A DNA stretch of 56,650 nucleotides from Phycisphaerae bacterium (GTDB lineage Bacteria > Planctomycetota > Phycisphaerae > Sedimentisphaerales > UBA12454): assembly GCA_026386845.1 (NCBI GenBank), contig JAPLMW010000077.1, forward strand, positions 1-56,650, given 5' to 3'. This document shows, piece by piece, positions 19,156 through 29,311 of this stretch. The number at the start of each line of letters is the position of its first letter. The first letter of the stretch is position 1. Below the pieces are notes generated by a model, which was not told where the DNA came from, made no database searches, and was given only the letters and a program-made list of their open reading frames with translations. The position numbers and the translations under genes were made by a program.

Positions 19156-22100
19156 ATGGCCAAAAAAAGAAAAAAAAATAAATCCCGTAGAACTCAAAAG
19201 GTTAATTTTTCCGTAAAAAATTCTAACCAGCAAAAGTCCCTTTCATACAATGACTGGAAACCGAATACGCCGATATGGCTTAAGGAGATTCAAACATCTA
19301 TAGATCAAGGAGATATACAAGTAGCTAAAAAATTACTCGCCGAAGAAGAACTCCAAAAAAAACTGGCCGGCCTTAGTAACATATACGACATATATTTTAG
19401 CAAATATGAAATCGCTCTTCAGCTTGTTCGAACTTTTCAGGGGCAAAGAGCCTTACAGTATTGCTTCGATGCCCTTAAGCTCGGGGAATCTGTCGATATT
19501 TATAATGGCATTGGCCTGATTTATGACAGATTAGGTAAATGCTCATTGGCGATTGAAAATCTATATAAGGCTAAGCGGTTAGAACCGAATAATATCGCGA
19601 TATGGAACAATCTTGGCTGCTGCTTTATGAAGGTCGGCAGAGCGCAGGAAGCTATAGATTTATTTAGAAAAGCCATAGCTATCAACCCTAAATATCAGGA
19701 TGCTTATTCAAATTTGCTCTTGAATCTTAATTACCTTCCCGAAGTTGAAGTTGCTGAGATTTTTGAAGAATCAAAAAAAATGGCGCAAATCCAGATGCCG
19801 CCGGCGCTGACCTGTAAAAAATATAACAACTTTCCCGACCCCGATAAAAAACTTCGGATAGGTTATATTTCTCCTGACTTCAAGGTTCATTCGGTGATGT
19901 ATTTCTTCGAATCACTTTTAATGGGACACGACAGAAATAACTTTGAAATTTACGGTTACGGTGACGTTACAAATCCTGATGAGCATACAGGAAAGCTGAT
20001 TGAGAAATTTGATTTTTATCGTAATATCACGAGCGTTGATAACATAGATGCTGTGAAACTTATTAAATCTGATTCAATAGATATCCTCGTCGATTTGTCC
20101 GGCCACACCGGTAGAAATCGACTTGGTGTTCTTGCTTATAAGCCCGCACCCATACAGGTTACTTATCTGGGATATCCAAATACTACGGGAATATCCCAGG
20201 TGGATTACAGGTTCACCGATGCCGTCGCAGATACGCCCGACCAGCAGCAATATTATACGGAAAAACTTGTCTTTCTGCCTAACGGCTTCCTTTGTTATAA
20301 TCCCGGTGATATACAGCCGCCGATTAAAAATTTATCTTCATTAAAAAGGGGATACACTTTATTTGGCTGCTTCAACACTCCCAAAAAGATAAACCATATT
20401 ATAGTAAAGATATGGATTGACGTGCTAAAAAACGTACCAAACTCAAAACTCCTTTTGAAGTTCAAAGACGGAGACGACGAACAGATTAAGGAATATCTCT
20501 GGAATCTATTTGCTGAACATGGCCTCAAAGACCCCAAAAAGGATGTAATGATTTTTGGGGCTATACCTTATGAAGCACACCTCGACACTTATAATTCAAT
20601 TGATATTGCTCTCGACACATATCCCTACAATGGCACTACCACTACCTGCCAGGCGCTTTTCATGGGGGTGCCTGTCATCACTCTTACCGGCAAAAACCAT
20701 GCTTCACGGGTCGGGCTTGATATACTCAGCAGACTTGATATGCAGTTCTTCTCCGCTCAATCTCCTGAAGAATATGTCAAAAAGGCCGTTGCTCTTGCCT
20801 CAAAGCCGGAGGCTCTTGCGAAAATTCGAACTTTTATGCGTCAAAGACTTGCTGCAAGCCCCCTGTGCAATTACAAACTCATTACTAATGATATCGAAAA
20901 TGCATATCGGAAAATGTGGCATCAATGGTGCCAATCCCAAAAAGACTTCCGCCCGACTGATTATGCCACATGTGACAAAACAGCCGAGATTGCTGCAGAC
21001 GGCCTTAATTTCACAAATATTAAAACAACAAAAGTGGGAGATATTTCAGTAGGATTCAACGACAAGTATGTCATAAAAATTGAACACGGAAAACACCCCT
21101 GGAAATTAAGAACATTTTCAGAAGAAATTGAAATAATAAAACTTTTGAACTCCAGAGGATGCGTTTCCTGCCCCAGATTGATGTCCGAAGGAAAGTTGAA
21201 AAACGGCGAGCGATACTTTATACAGGAAAGATTTAACAACCGGAGAGCATTCAATACCGCTGATATAATGTTTTCGATACTTGAGCAGAAAAGTTTTGGT
21301 GTTTGCCAGGGTGACTTCAAGAGAGATAACTTTATATTAGATAACGATTCCATCTGTCACATCATCGACTATGACCAGGCAATATACGATGAGCGATTCA
21401 TTGATATGGGTAACCTCCAATATTTAGAGTGGTTTAATCAATTCTTCGTAAACAGATGGAAAAAATTAGGCCTGAACCTCGGCAACATTTACAACTTTGG
21501 CGGATTTCAAAAAGAAGAGGTTCTCAGCATGTTCAAAAATAACTCATTTAATTTGGCCGAAACCTCAATATTTAAAGAACAAATAACCACCAACACAAAA
21601 AGTGGTATTTATCATAGCCTCAATACCTCCCAAATTTATATAAACGGTGCACGCGATTTAAGCTCAAGGCTGGACGCTTTGAGCAATATTAAATTCGAAA
21701 AGGACGAAAAAGTTCTGGATGTCGGCTGTAATATGGGGCTGCTTGGTCATTACTTACACGATAGAGGATGCAAAGTAACAGGTGTTGATATGGATAAGAA
21801 AATAGTAACTGGCGCCAAAATGGTTGCCAATATTCTCAATAAGGACATCCAATTCAAACATTTAGACCTGGACACCGCAAGAATCGAAGAAGAGTACGAT
21901 ACCATCTGTCTTTTTTCTGTAATTCATCATGTGGCAAATTTTCAGCAGGCAACAGAAAATATAGCGCAAAAATGTAACAGAGTCATATTGGAATGTTCGC
22001 TGCAGGAACATGGGGCAAAACCTGTCCAGGGTAGATGGATGCAGTCAAGCGGATGGGAGTTTAATTGCAGCAGTGAACTAATTAATTATCTTGAAACAGC

Positions 22101-22209
22101 CTTCAAGGGATTTAAATTTCAAAAGTATCACGGCAACGTAGATAGACAGAGAGCAATAATGACTTTCGTCAAGGAACCGCAGATGGCCGCCAGTAAAATA
22201 TGCAATTAA
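19156..22209 (+). CDS. TPR + SPINDLY-type O-GlcNAc transferase (GT41) + kinase-like domain + class I SAM methyltransferase fusion; candidate flagellin glycosylation enzyme
   Basis: TPR repeats; RIGYISPDFKVHSVMYFF and DILVDLSGHTGRNRLGVLAYKPAPIQVTYLGYPNTTG; QGDFKRDNFILDND...IIDYDQA; VLDVGCNMGLLGHYLHDRGCKVTGVDMD. Start chosen at MAKKRKKNK after aaagggcgg. Confidence 0.88.
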   Translation: MAKKRKKNKSRRTQKVNFSVKNSNQQKSLSYNDWKPNTPIWLKEIQTSIDQGDIQVAKKLLAEEELQKKLAGLSNIYDIYFSKYEIALQLVRTFQGQRALQYCFDALKLGESVDIYNGIGLIYDRLGKCSLAIENLYKAKRLEPNNIAIWNNLGCCFMKVGRAQEAIDLFRKAIAINPKYQDAYSNLLLNLNYLPEVEVAEIFEESKKMAQIQMPPALTCKKYNNFPDPDKKLRIGYISPDFKVHSVMYFFESLLMGHDRNNFEIYGYGDVTNPDEHTGKLIEKFDFYRNITSVDNIDAVKLIKSDSIDILVDLSGHTGRNRLGVLAYKPAPIQVTYLGYPNTTGISQVDYRFTDAVADTPDQQQYYTEKLVFLPNGFLCYNPGDIQPPIKNLSSLKRGYTLFGCFNTPKKINHIIVKIWIDVLKNVPNSKLLLKFKDGDDEQIKEYLWNLFAEHGLKDPKKDVMIFGAIPYEAHLDTYNSIDIALDTYPYNGTTTTCQALFMGVPVITLTGKNHASRVGLDILSRLDMQFFSAQSPEEYVKKAVALASKPEALAKIRTFMRQRLAASPLCNYKLITNDIENAYRKMWHQWCQSQKDFRPTDYATCDKTAEIAADGLNFTNIKTTKVGDISVGFNDKYVIKIEHGKHPWKLRTFSEEIEIIKLLNSRGCVSCPRLMSEGKLKNGERYFIQERFNNRRAFNTADIMFSILEQKSFGVCQGDFKRDNFILDNDSICHIIDYDQAIYDERFIDMGNLQYLEWFNQFFVNRWKKLGLNLGNIYNFGGFQKEEVLSMFKNNSFNLAETSIFKEQITTNTKSGIYHSLNTSQIYINGARDLSSRLDALSNIKFEKDEKVLDVGCNMGLLGHYLHDRGCKVTGVDMDKKIVTGAKMVANILNKDIQFKHLDLDTARIEEEYDTICLFSVIHHVANFQQATENIAQKCNRVILECSLQEHGAKPVQGRWMQSSGWEFNCSSELINYLETAFKGFKFQKYHGNVDRQRAIMTFVKEPQMAASKICN

Positions 22210-22654
22210 AACAATAAAGAACTTGCGGTCCCGTTTCAACACTTCCTCAATGTTTTCAATAGCGTGGTCGTTTAGAAGACAAACTGCTTCGCCAATTTAA
22301 CCTGTATCGACTGCATTTTTTGCCTTGGCGAGAAATTCCGGCGTTGAATTTGTATAGATATTGGGCACAAATGGTTAACTGCTCAGCTTATGTGGTTTCA
22401 GCCCGCCTCTTCTTAAGGATAAAGTTTAAAAATCAGGCACTTTCTGAATAACAGCGGGTTATAGCCCCTGTTTTGGATAATCAAACGGCCAATGTGAACA
22501 TACCGTGCTGCTTTACGCAGAATTGCCTTAAAAACAAACTATGAATTATGGGGGCTAAAATGACTACCGAATTTTCTGGAAATCCGGCGAGAAATATCTA
22601 TACTTAGCCTTTTTTAATAGACCAAAGTATCGCAAATTAGGACACAGGCTAAAA

Positions 22655-22966
22655 ATGGAGCTGATAAAACAGATTAAAGAAGCCGAAAACAAGGCAAAAA
22701 AGCTGGTAGAAGATGCGCAAAAATACGCCTCCGAGGCAGTTGAAAATGCTAAGCAGGAGGGAAAGCGGCAGCTCGAACAGGCTGCCCGGCAGCGGAAAGA
22801 GGCTATTACTGGGGCGGAATCTGCGAGCGAAAAAACCGGTCTTGCTGAGGCCGAGCAATTAAGAAAAAAATCAGCCCAGATAAAACAGCAGCTTGAGCAA
22901 AAGGTTACGGCAAGAACGGATACAGCGGTAAAAACGATAATTGATTTTATAAAAAACCAGGGTTGA
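22655..22966 (+). CDS. V-type ATPase stalk subunit G/H-like coiled-coil protein
   Basis: ~100-aa coiled coil directly upstream of subunit I. Confidence 0.72.
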   Translation: MELIKQIKEAENKAKKLVEDAQKYASEAVENAKQEGKRQLEQAARQRKEAITGAESASEKTGLAEAEQLRKKSAQIKQQLEQKVTARTDTAVKTIIDFIKNQG

Positions 22967-22986
22967 TAAATATTTTCATATAACCG

Positions 22987-24987
22987 ATGGCTATAGCACA
23001 AATGAAAAAAGTTATAATCGCCAGCTTCAGAGATGAAGCGGGCGAACTCCTCGAAGCGATTCAGCAGGCCGGCATAATGCAGGTGCTCGACGCCCAGCGT
23101 GCCGTCATCAGTAAAGACCGGCCCGAATTGCAAGGCTCCGCAGAGCGGCCGCCCTCGGCTTCGCCGCGAGGCGAGCGACAAATTGAGGAAAGACTGGAAA
23201 AACTGGAACAGACTATCGACTTTTTGAATATATACGCCGAGAAAAAAACCGGCCTGGCTGCGGCACTTGCGCCGAAAGCTGTTATCGACCAGAACCATTT
23301 TGCAAAAATCGTAAGCAGCGCAAACGCGATGGACAGGCTCGAATCCTGCCAGCAATCGCAGAAAAAGATACATAACCTTACGACAGAGATTGAAAATCTC
23401 TCGGCACAAATACAGCATCTTGGGCCGTGGGAAAACCTCACAACTCCACTGGAAGAAATGGAGCAATTGCAGAAAACCACTGTCTTAGCGGGCTTTTTGT
23501 CTGCGAAAAGCATTATTGAGGCAGAAAAAAATCTCGCTGAACTGGCCATTGTTGAAAGTATAGGAAGACATAACAATTCTGCGGCCTGTATAGTTGCATG
23601 CTTTAGAGAAAACGCACAGGAAGTACACAAGATTCTGCGAGAACTTGAATTTGAAGCGGTTGGTTTTACCGGGCTAAAGGGCATAGCCGCCGAACTTATA
23701 AGAGAATATCAGGAAAAACTGGCTTCTGCACGGGACAAACTGGCCAAGGCCGAAAAAGAGGCAAAGATATTAAGCGAAGGAATAATTGATTTGCAGATAC
23801 TGGCGGATTACTATCGAAATCTGCTCAGCCGCAATAAAACGCAACTGACCTCACCACAGACCGAACAGGCAATTATTCTTGAAGGGTGGGTCAAAAGCGA
23901 GGATTTTGAAAGATTAAAACAAATCGTTAAGAGGTTTTCCGCTTCAAATATAAGCGAAATGCAGATTGGAAAAGATGAGGATATACCGGTTGAAATTGTT
24001 AATAAGCCGTTGTTCAGGCCGTTTGAGGTGGTTATGCGGCTTTACGGCATGCCGCAGCATATCGAATTTGATCCGACTGTACTCTTGACTCCGTTCTTTG
24101 TCGTGTTCTTTGGCTTATGTGTAGGCGACGTCGGCTACGGACTGATAATAATCGCAGCAATGGCTTACTTTATCGTGAAAATGCAGGGCGACAAAAAACT
24201 GCTGTGGCTCCTGCTTATCTGTTCAATATTTGCTGTCGGGGCAGGTGTAATGACAGGCAGTTATTTCGGCGATGCGCCGCAACAGCTATCTGAAAAATTC
24301 GGCTGGACTTTTCTGGTCAAAATCCAGAAGAAACTGATGTGGTTCGACCCACTGGCACAGCCGATGATATTTTTCAAGCTGTCCCTGGGGCTGGGATATT
24401 TTCAGATAATGACCGGCATAGTTGCTGCGTTGATACATAATATCAGAAGAAGAGATTTTATTTCTGCGCTGTGCGACCGGATAACGTGGCTGGTGATGCT
24501 TAACTGCCTTGTTCTTTACTTTCTCGGAGGCAGAATCGGCTTAAGCGACAAAACCTGTTCGCTTCTCGGCAAAGTCGCGATTGCCCCTGCCATTATTATC
24601 GTCCTCTTCAGTCAACGACAGGGCAATTGGGCGGGCAGAATCGGCATGGGAATATATAATTTATTCAGTACGGTATTCTATGTGGGTGATGTGCTGAGCT
24701 ATCTGCGGCTTATGGCGCTCGGAATGGTCGGAAGCGGAATGGCAATGGCAATAAACATTATGGCCAAACTCGCCGGCGAAATCCCTTATGTGGGCGTCAT
24801 CATTGCGATTGTAATACTGATTGGGGGCCATCTTTTTAATGCGCTGATGTCCACGATTGGTGCGTTTGTTCATACAATCCGGCTTCAGTTTGTAGAGTTC
24901 TTCCAGAAATTCCTTGTCGGCGGCGGACGATTGTTCGAGCCGCTGAATAAGGAATATAAATACGTTTATATAAATGTAAAAAAGTAA
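22987..24987 (+). CDS. ntpI: V-type ATP synthase subunit I
   Basis: Long coiled-coil N-terminus and TM C-terminus with GDVGYGL and SYLRLMALGMVGSGMAMAIN. Confidence 0.94.
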   Translation: MAIAQMKKVIIASFRDEAGELLEAIQQAGIMQVLDAQRAVISKDRPELQGSAERPPSASPRGERQIEERLEKLEQTIDFLNIYAEKKTGLAAALAPKAVIDQNHFAKIVSSANAMDRLESCQQSQKKIHNLTTEIENLSAQIQHLGPWENLTTPLEEMEQLQKTTVLAGFLSAKSIIEAEKNLAELAIVESIGRHNNSAACIVACFRENAQEVHKILRELEFEAVGFTGLKGIAAELIREYQEKLASARDKLAKAEKEAKILSEGIIDLQILADYYRNLLSRNKTQLTSPQTEQAIILEGWVKSEDFERLKQIVKRFSASNISEMQIGKDEDIPVEIVNKPLFRPFEVVMRLYGMPQHIEFDPTVLLTPFFVVFFGLCVGDVGYGLIIIAAMAYFIVKMQGDKKLLWLLLICSIFAVGAGVMTGSYFGDAPQQLSEKFGWTFLVKIQKKLMWFDPLAQPMIFFKLSLGLGYFQIMTGIVAALIHNIRRRDFISALCDRITWLVMLNCLVLYFLGGRIGLSDKTCSLLGKVAIAPAIIIVLFSQRQGNWAGRIGMGIYNLFSTVFYVGDVLSYLRLMALGMVGSGMAMAINIMAKLAGEIPYVGVIIAIVILIGGHLFNALMSTIGAFVHTIRLQFVEFFQKFLVGGGRLFEPLNKEYKYVYINVKK

Positions 24988-25029
24988 AAGGAAAAATAAA
25001 ACTAACGTATCATAGAAAGGATTTAACTT

Positions 25030-25560
25030 ATGAGCATTGAATATCTTGGAAATGCTTTGGCACTGACGGGTGCGGCGATGGCGGTGTTCCTGTCCGGCAT
25101 AGGTTCCGGAATCGGATTAAGCATCTCCGGCGGCGCATCAGCCGGGGTGCTGACGGAAAAACCGGAGCGTTACGGCCTGAACTTTATTATGGTGGTTCTG
25201 CCGGGAACGCAGGGTTTTTACGGCTTTTTAGGCGGCTTTATGGTCCTGCAGAACCTCGGATTTTTCGATGTGTCGTATAAGATACATCTGAACTGGCAGC
25301 AGGGTCTGGCAGTCCTCGCAGCCTGTCTGCCGGTTGCTTTTGCCGGACTGGTAACCGCGATTTATCAGGGCAAAATGGCCGCAAGCGGCATCATAATGAC
25401 AGCCAAACGGCCGGAAATGGCATTCAAGGCAGGCGTAGTATACACCGTTATGATAGAGGTCTATGCAATTCTGGGGCTTTTGGCATCTTTGCTTATAATT
25501 AACAACGCTGTGGACTGGCAGGCATTGAAAACAGCGGCACAGACGGCTGTGGGCGGCTGA
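25030..25560 (+). CDS. ntpK: V-type ATP synthase subunit K
   Basis: Duplicated hairpin, LPGTQGFYGF, IYQGKMAASG, MIEVYAILG. Confidence 0.95.
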   Translation: MSIEYLGNALALTGAAMAVFLSGIGSGIGLSISGGASAGVLTEKPERYGLNFIMVVLPGTQGFYGFLGGFMVLQNLGFFDVSYKIHLNWQQGLAVLAACLPVAFAGLVTAIYQGKMAASGIIMTAKRPEMAFKAGVVYTVMIEVYAILGLLASLLIINNAVDWQALKTAAQTAVGG

Positions 25561-25563
25561 TTT

Positions 25564-26148
25564 ATGGATGCAAACCAGGTAGTAGAAAAAATTCTCGCCC
25601 AGGGGCGGGCCGAGGCGGAAAAAATAAAAGCCCAGGCGGATGAAAAAATAAAGGCCCTCAAGGAAGCCTGCGGAGAAGAATTGTCGAAATACCGGCAGGA
25701 AACCCAGCGGCTGGCCCGCATCGCAGGCGAAGAAAAAAAGAACAGGGTCCTCGCCGCCGCCAGAATTGCCATCGCAAAGGAAATAACCGAGGCAAAAAGA
25801 AACCTGCTCAATACGGTAATTGAAAAGACGGGCCGAAATATCAAAAGCCTGGGCGACAGTGAATATCTCTCGATTATGGAAGGTCTGATACTGCGTTCCG
25901 TAAAAACCGGCAATGAAGAGGTCGTTATAGATAAAAATGAAAAACGCATCAATGAAAACTTCATTCGTAATGTTAACCAGAAACTGGCCGACAGGGGCAA
26001 TCTTCGTCTGGCCTCTGACAGAGCTGATATCAAAGCGGGATTTATATTGAGACAGGGCAAAGTACGGAGCAATGCCGCTCTTGATGTGCTGCTCAAGGAA
26101 GCCTGCGGGCAGCTTGAAGGCAGGCTCGCTGAGCAATTGTTTGGATAA
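25564..26148 (+). CDS. ntpE: V-type ATP synthase subunit E
   Basis: Coiled-coil peripheral stalk protein with E-subunit C-terminus; position after K. Confidence 0.88.
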   Translation: MDANQVVEKILAQGRAEAEKIKAQADEKIKALKEACGEELSKYRQETQRLARIAGEEKKNRVLAAARIAIAKEITEAKRNLLNTVIEKTGRNIKSLGDSEYLSIMEGLILRSVKTGNEEVVIDKNEKRINENFIRNVNQKLADRGNLRLASDRADIKAGFILRQGKVRSNAALDVLLKEACGQLEGRLAEQLFG

Positions 26149-26152
26149 AAAT

Positions 26153-27187
26153 ATGCCGATTCTTTCAGAACAACCTTTGTTGTATTTCAATTTGTATCCG
26201 CCCATAGGAGACTGCGACTGGCGATACACATTTGCCACTGCGCAGGTCAGGGCTATGGAAGACAGGATGCTTGCGGCACAGTTTTTCTCGGAACTGGCAA
26301 ACGCAAAGGATATAAACGAAGCTGCGGAAATGCTTGCCGGCACTGAATATGCTATTTCATCACGGATAACCGATGAGGATATAGAACAAATGCTCTGCCA
26401 GAAACGAACAGAAACCAGGGTATTTTTCGAGCAGTTAGTAATAGACGATAAAATCATACAATTGTTTCGGGCAAAGATTGACTTTGCCAATCTGCGGCTC
26501 GCTGTCAGAAGATTTGTTCTTAAAAGGCCGCTTGGCAGCGATTACTGCTGGGAAGGAAATGTCCTGCCGGAAAAGTTCGAGCAGATATTCGAGCAGGAAA
26601 ATTCCAGCGGCCTGCCGGAATATTTTCAGCAAGGTATCGAAGCGGGCATCGTCGGGTATTACAAAAACAAAAACGTCCGCGATATAGACCTCGAAATCGA
26701 CAAGGTTGAGGCGGACTGGCTGCTAAAGTTAGCCGGCGGTATCGGCAGCATTTTTCTGCAGGAGCTGCTGCGGATGCAGACTGATTTGATAAATATCCGA
26801 ACAATGATGCGGATGAAATTCACCGGCCTGCTGAACACAGATGTTTTTCTGCGAGGCGGATATATTGAAAAATCGAGGCTCGTTCAGTGTTCTGACATCG
26901 GATATGAGGCATTGGCACAGCACTTTTACGCAACGCCTTATTATCATTTCATCGAAGTCGGCGTAAATTATCTGGAGAAGGAAGACTCATTTTTGAAATT
27001 CGAGGCGGTTTGCGATGAGCATCTGCTCGGATTCCTGAAAACAACCAGATATATAACGGCAGGAGTGCAGCCGATTATCGCACACCTGCTTTTAAAAGAG
27101 CATGAAATAAGAATGGTAAGAACGGTTCTTGCCTGCAAAAGAGCGAATATTGAACCAAAAGTAATCCTTGACAGGATTGTAGTCTGA
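26153..27187 (+). CDS. ntpC: V-type ATP synthase subunit C/AC39
   Basis: YTFATAQVRAMEDRML...IRTMMRMK...KEHEIRMVRTVLACKRANI; start trimmed to MPILSEQ. Confidence 0.88.
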   Translation: MPILSEQPLLYFNLYPPIGDCDWRYTFATAQVRAMEDRMLAAQFFSELANAKDINEAAEMLAGTEYAISSRITDEDIEQMLCQKRTETRVFFEQLVIDDKIIQLFRAKIDFANLRLAVRRFVLKRPLGSDYCWEGNVLPEKFEQIFEQENSSGLPEYFQQGIEAGIVGYYKNKNVRDIDLEIDKVEADWLLKLAGGIGSIFLQELLRMQTDLINIRTMMRMKFTGLLNTDVFLRGGYIEKSRLVQCSDIGYEALAQHFYATPYYHFIEVGVNYLEKEDSFLKFEAVCDEHLLGFLKTTRYITAGVQPIIAHLLLKEHEIRMVRTVLACKRANIEPKVILDRIVV

Positions 27188-27189
27188 TT

Positions 27190-27513
27190 ATGCAGGGAAA
27201 AGTAGCAATACTTGGCAGTGCGGATTTTGTTATGCCTTATTCGGCGCTCGGCGTTGATTGTTTCGTCGTCGGCGACAAGGCTGATAAGATACTCCGGACG
27301 GCTGAAAAAATCGCCGCTGAAAAATACGCAATTATAATCGTGGCGGAAAACATCGCGCACAAAACTGAAGAAGTTTTCAGGCAGTTCAGCACAAAAACAA
27401 CGCCTTGTGTTCTTGTTGTGCCGTTTACGACAGAATCGGCTGGTTTTGCCGTTGAAAGTCTCGGCAAACTTTTAAAAGCCGCTACAGGAATAAATATCTT
27501 ACAAAATACTTAA
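27190..27513 (+). CDS. V-type ATP synthase subunit F
   Basis: ~107 aa, [25 protein letters not shown]; position between C and A. Confidence 0.85.
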   Translation: MQGKVAILGSADFVMPYSALGVDCFVVGDKADKILRTAEKIAAEKYAIIIVAENIAHKTEEVFRQFSTKTTPCVLVVPFTTESAGFAVESLGKLLKAATGINILQNT

Positions 27514-27529
27514 TATAACAGGACTGATT

Positions 27530-29311
27530 ATGGCAGAAGCAAAAACAGGAAGAATAATAAAAGTCGCCGGCCCGGTTGTCGCGGCCGAAGGTATGCTCGG
27601 TTCACGAATGTATGACGTCGTGCGGGTCGGAAAGCAGAATCTCATCGGCGAAATCGTCGAGCTTAAAGGCGATACGGCAAACATTCAGGTTTACGAGGAT
27701 ACTATCAGTATCGGGCCGGGCGAACCCGTCGTCAACACAGGTGCACCGCTGAGCGTTGAGCTTGGCCCGGGTTTGATAGGAAGCATTTACGACGGCATCC
27801 AGAGACCGCTTGACCAGCTCTATAAAGTTCAGGGAGATTATATTCTTCGCGGCAGTCAGCTTCCGGGCTTGAACAGGGAAAAGAAATGGCACTTTAAGCC
27901 TGTTATTAAAAACGGCGCCGAAGTTTCCGGCGGCGATATAATCGGCCAAGTTCAGGAAACCGAACTGCTGCTGCACAAAATTATGATACCCGCCGGCATA
28001 AAGGGCAAAATCGACGAATTGAGCGAAGGCGACTTTACCGTTGAACAGAAAATTGCAACAGTTACAGCCGGCAGCGGCCAAAAACACGAAATTAAAATGA
28101 TGCAGAAATGGCCTGTGCGCATGGGAAGGCCGGTAAAGCAAAGGCTCGCCCCCCACACCGTTTTGCAGACAGGTCAGCGTGTTATCGACACATTTTTCCC
28201 GATAGCCAAGGGCGGCACCGCCTGTGTGCCGGGACCTTTCGGCGCAGGAAAAACCGTCGTTCAGCACCAGCTTTCCAAATGGATCGATGCGGATATCGTT
28301 GTCTATGTCGGCTGCGGTGAAAGAGGCAACGAAATGACGGATGTGCTGATAGAATTTCCGCAGTTAAAAGACCCCCGCAGCGGCCAGCCCCTGATGAAAC
28401 GTTCGGTTCTTATCGCAAATACCTCGAATATGCCCGTAGCGGCAAGAGAAGCCTCCGTTTACACAGGCATTACAATTGCCGAGTATTTCCGCGATATGGG
28501 TTATACGGTGGCGCTTATGGCGGACTCTACAAGCCGATGGGCTGAAGCGATGAGAGAAATATCTACAAGGCTCGAAGAGATGCCCGCGGAAGAAGGTTAT
28601 CCTGCTTATCTGGCTTCGAGAATCGCATCGTTTTACGAACGAGCCGGCAGAACCGAATGCCTCGGAAAACCCGCCCGAGAAGCCTCCCTTTCGATAATTG
28701 GAGCGGTAAGTCCGCCAGGCGGCGATTTGTCTGACTCGGTTGTGCAGGCCACGCTGCACGTCGTCAAGGTCTTTTGGTCGCTGGTGGGCAAACTTGCTTA
28801 TCAGAGGCATTTCCCCGCTATCGACTGGCTGACAAGCTATTCATTCTATAAACAATACCTGGCCGGCTTTTTTGAAAACAAAGAAAAAGGGCAGGAAATG
28901 GTGGCTTTGGCTCAGGAAGCAATGAGCCTGCTGGAGCAGGAATCGCAGCTTGCCGAAATCGTAAGACTCGTCGGCTCTGAAGCGATAAGCCCTGCCGACA
29001 GAATGGTGCTTCAGACGGCAAAAAGCATCCGTGAAGATTATCTGCACCAGAACGCATTTCACGAAATCGACACATATACCTCAATGGAAAAACAGTTCGA
29101 AATGCTTAAAACTATACTCTACTTCCATAAAAAAGGTCTTGAGGCTATCGAAAAAGACGTTGATACGGAAGTAATTTTCAAGCTCGCCGTTACTGAAGAT
29201 ATCGCACGAGCCAAATATGTACCGGAAAACCAGATGGAAACAATCACAAAAATACGAAATAAAACAGACGAGCAATTCAAAGCTCAATTTGCAGGAGCAA
29301 AAAATGCTTAA
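27530..29311 (+). CDS. ntpA: V-type ATP synthase catalytic subunit A
   Basis: P-loop GPFGAGKTV and A-subunit signature sequence. Confidence 0.97.
   Translation: MAEAKTGRIIKVAGPVVAAEGMLGSRMYDVVRVGKQNLIGEIVELKGDTANIQVYEDTISIGPGEPVVNTGAPLSVELGPGLIGSIYDGIQRPLDQLYKVQGDYILRGSQLPGLNREKKWHFKPVIKNGAEVSGGDIIGQVQETELLLHKIMIPAGIKGKIDELSEGDFTVEQKIATVTAGSGQKHEIKMMQKWPVRMGRPVKQRLAPHTVLQTGQRVIDTFFPIAKGGTACVPGPFGAGKTVVQHQLSKWIDADIVVYVGCGERGNEMTDVLIEFPQLKDPRSGQPLMKRSVLIANTSNMPVAAREASVYTGITIAEYFRDMGYTVALMADSTSRWAEAMREISTRLEEMPAEEGYPAYLASRIASFYERAGRTECLGKPAREASLSIIGAVSPPGGDLSDSVVQATLHVVKVFWSLVGKLAYQRHFPAIDWLTSYSFYKQYLAGFFENKEKGQEMVALAQEAMSLLEQESQLAEIVRLVGSEAISPADRMVLQTAKSIREDYLHQNAFHEIDTYTSMEKQFEMLKTILYFHKKGLEAIEKDVDTEVIFKLAVTEDIARAKYVPENQMETITKIRNKTDEQFKAQFAGAKNA

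Noticed and set aside
22564-23466. 300-aa minus-strand ORF over V-ATPase subunit I
   Set aside because: Mirror of the coiled-coil coding sequence; Phe/Ser/Cys-rich shadow frame
25228-26490. 420-aa minus-strand ORF opposite V-ATPase K/E/C genes
   Set aside because: Antisense shadow of well-supported genes; Cys/Phe-rich composition with no recognisable motif
27602-28267. 221-aa minus-strand ORF over V-ATPase subunit A
   Set aside because: Antisense to a conserved catalytic subunit
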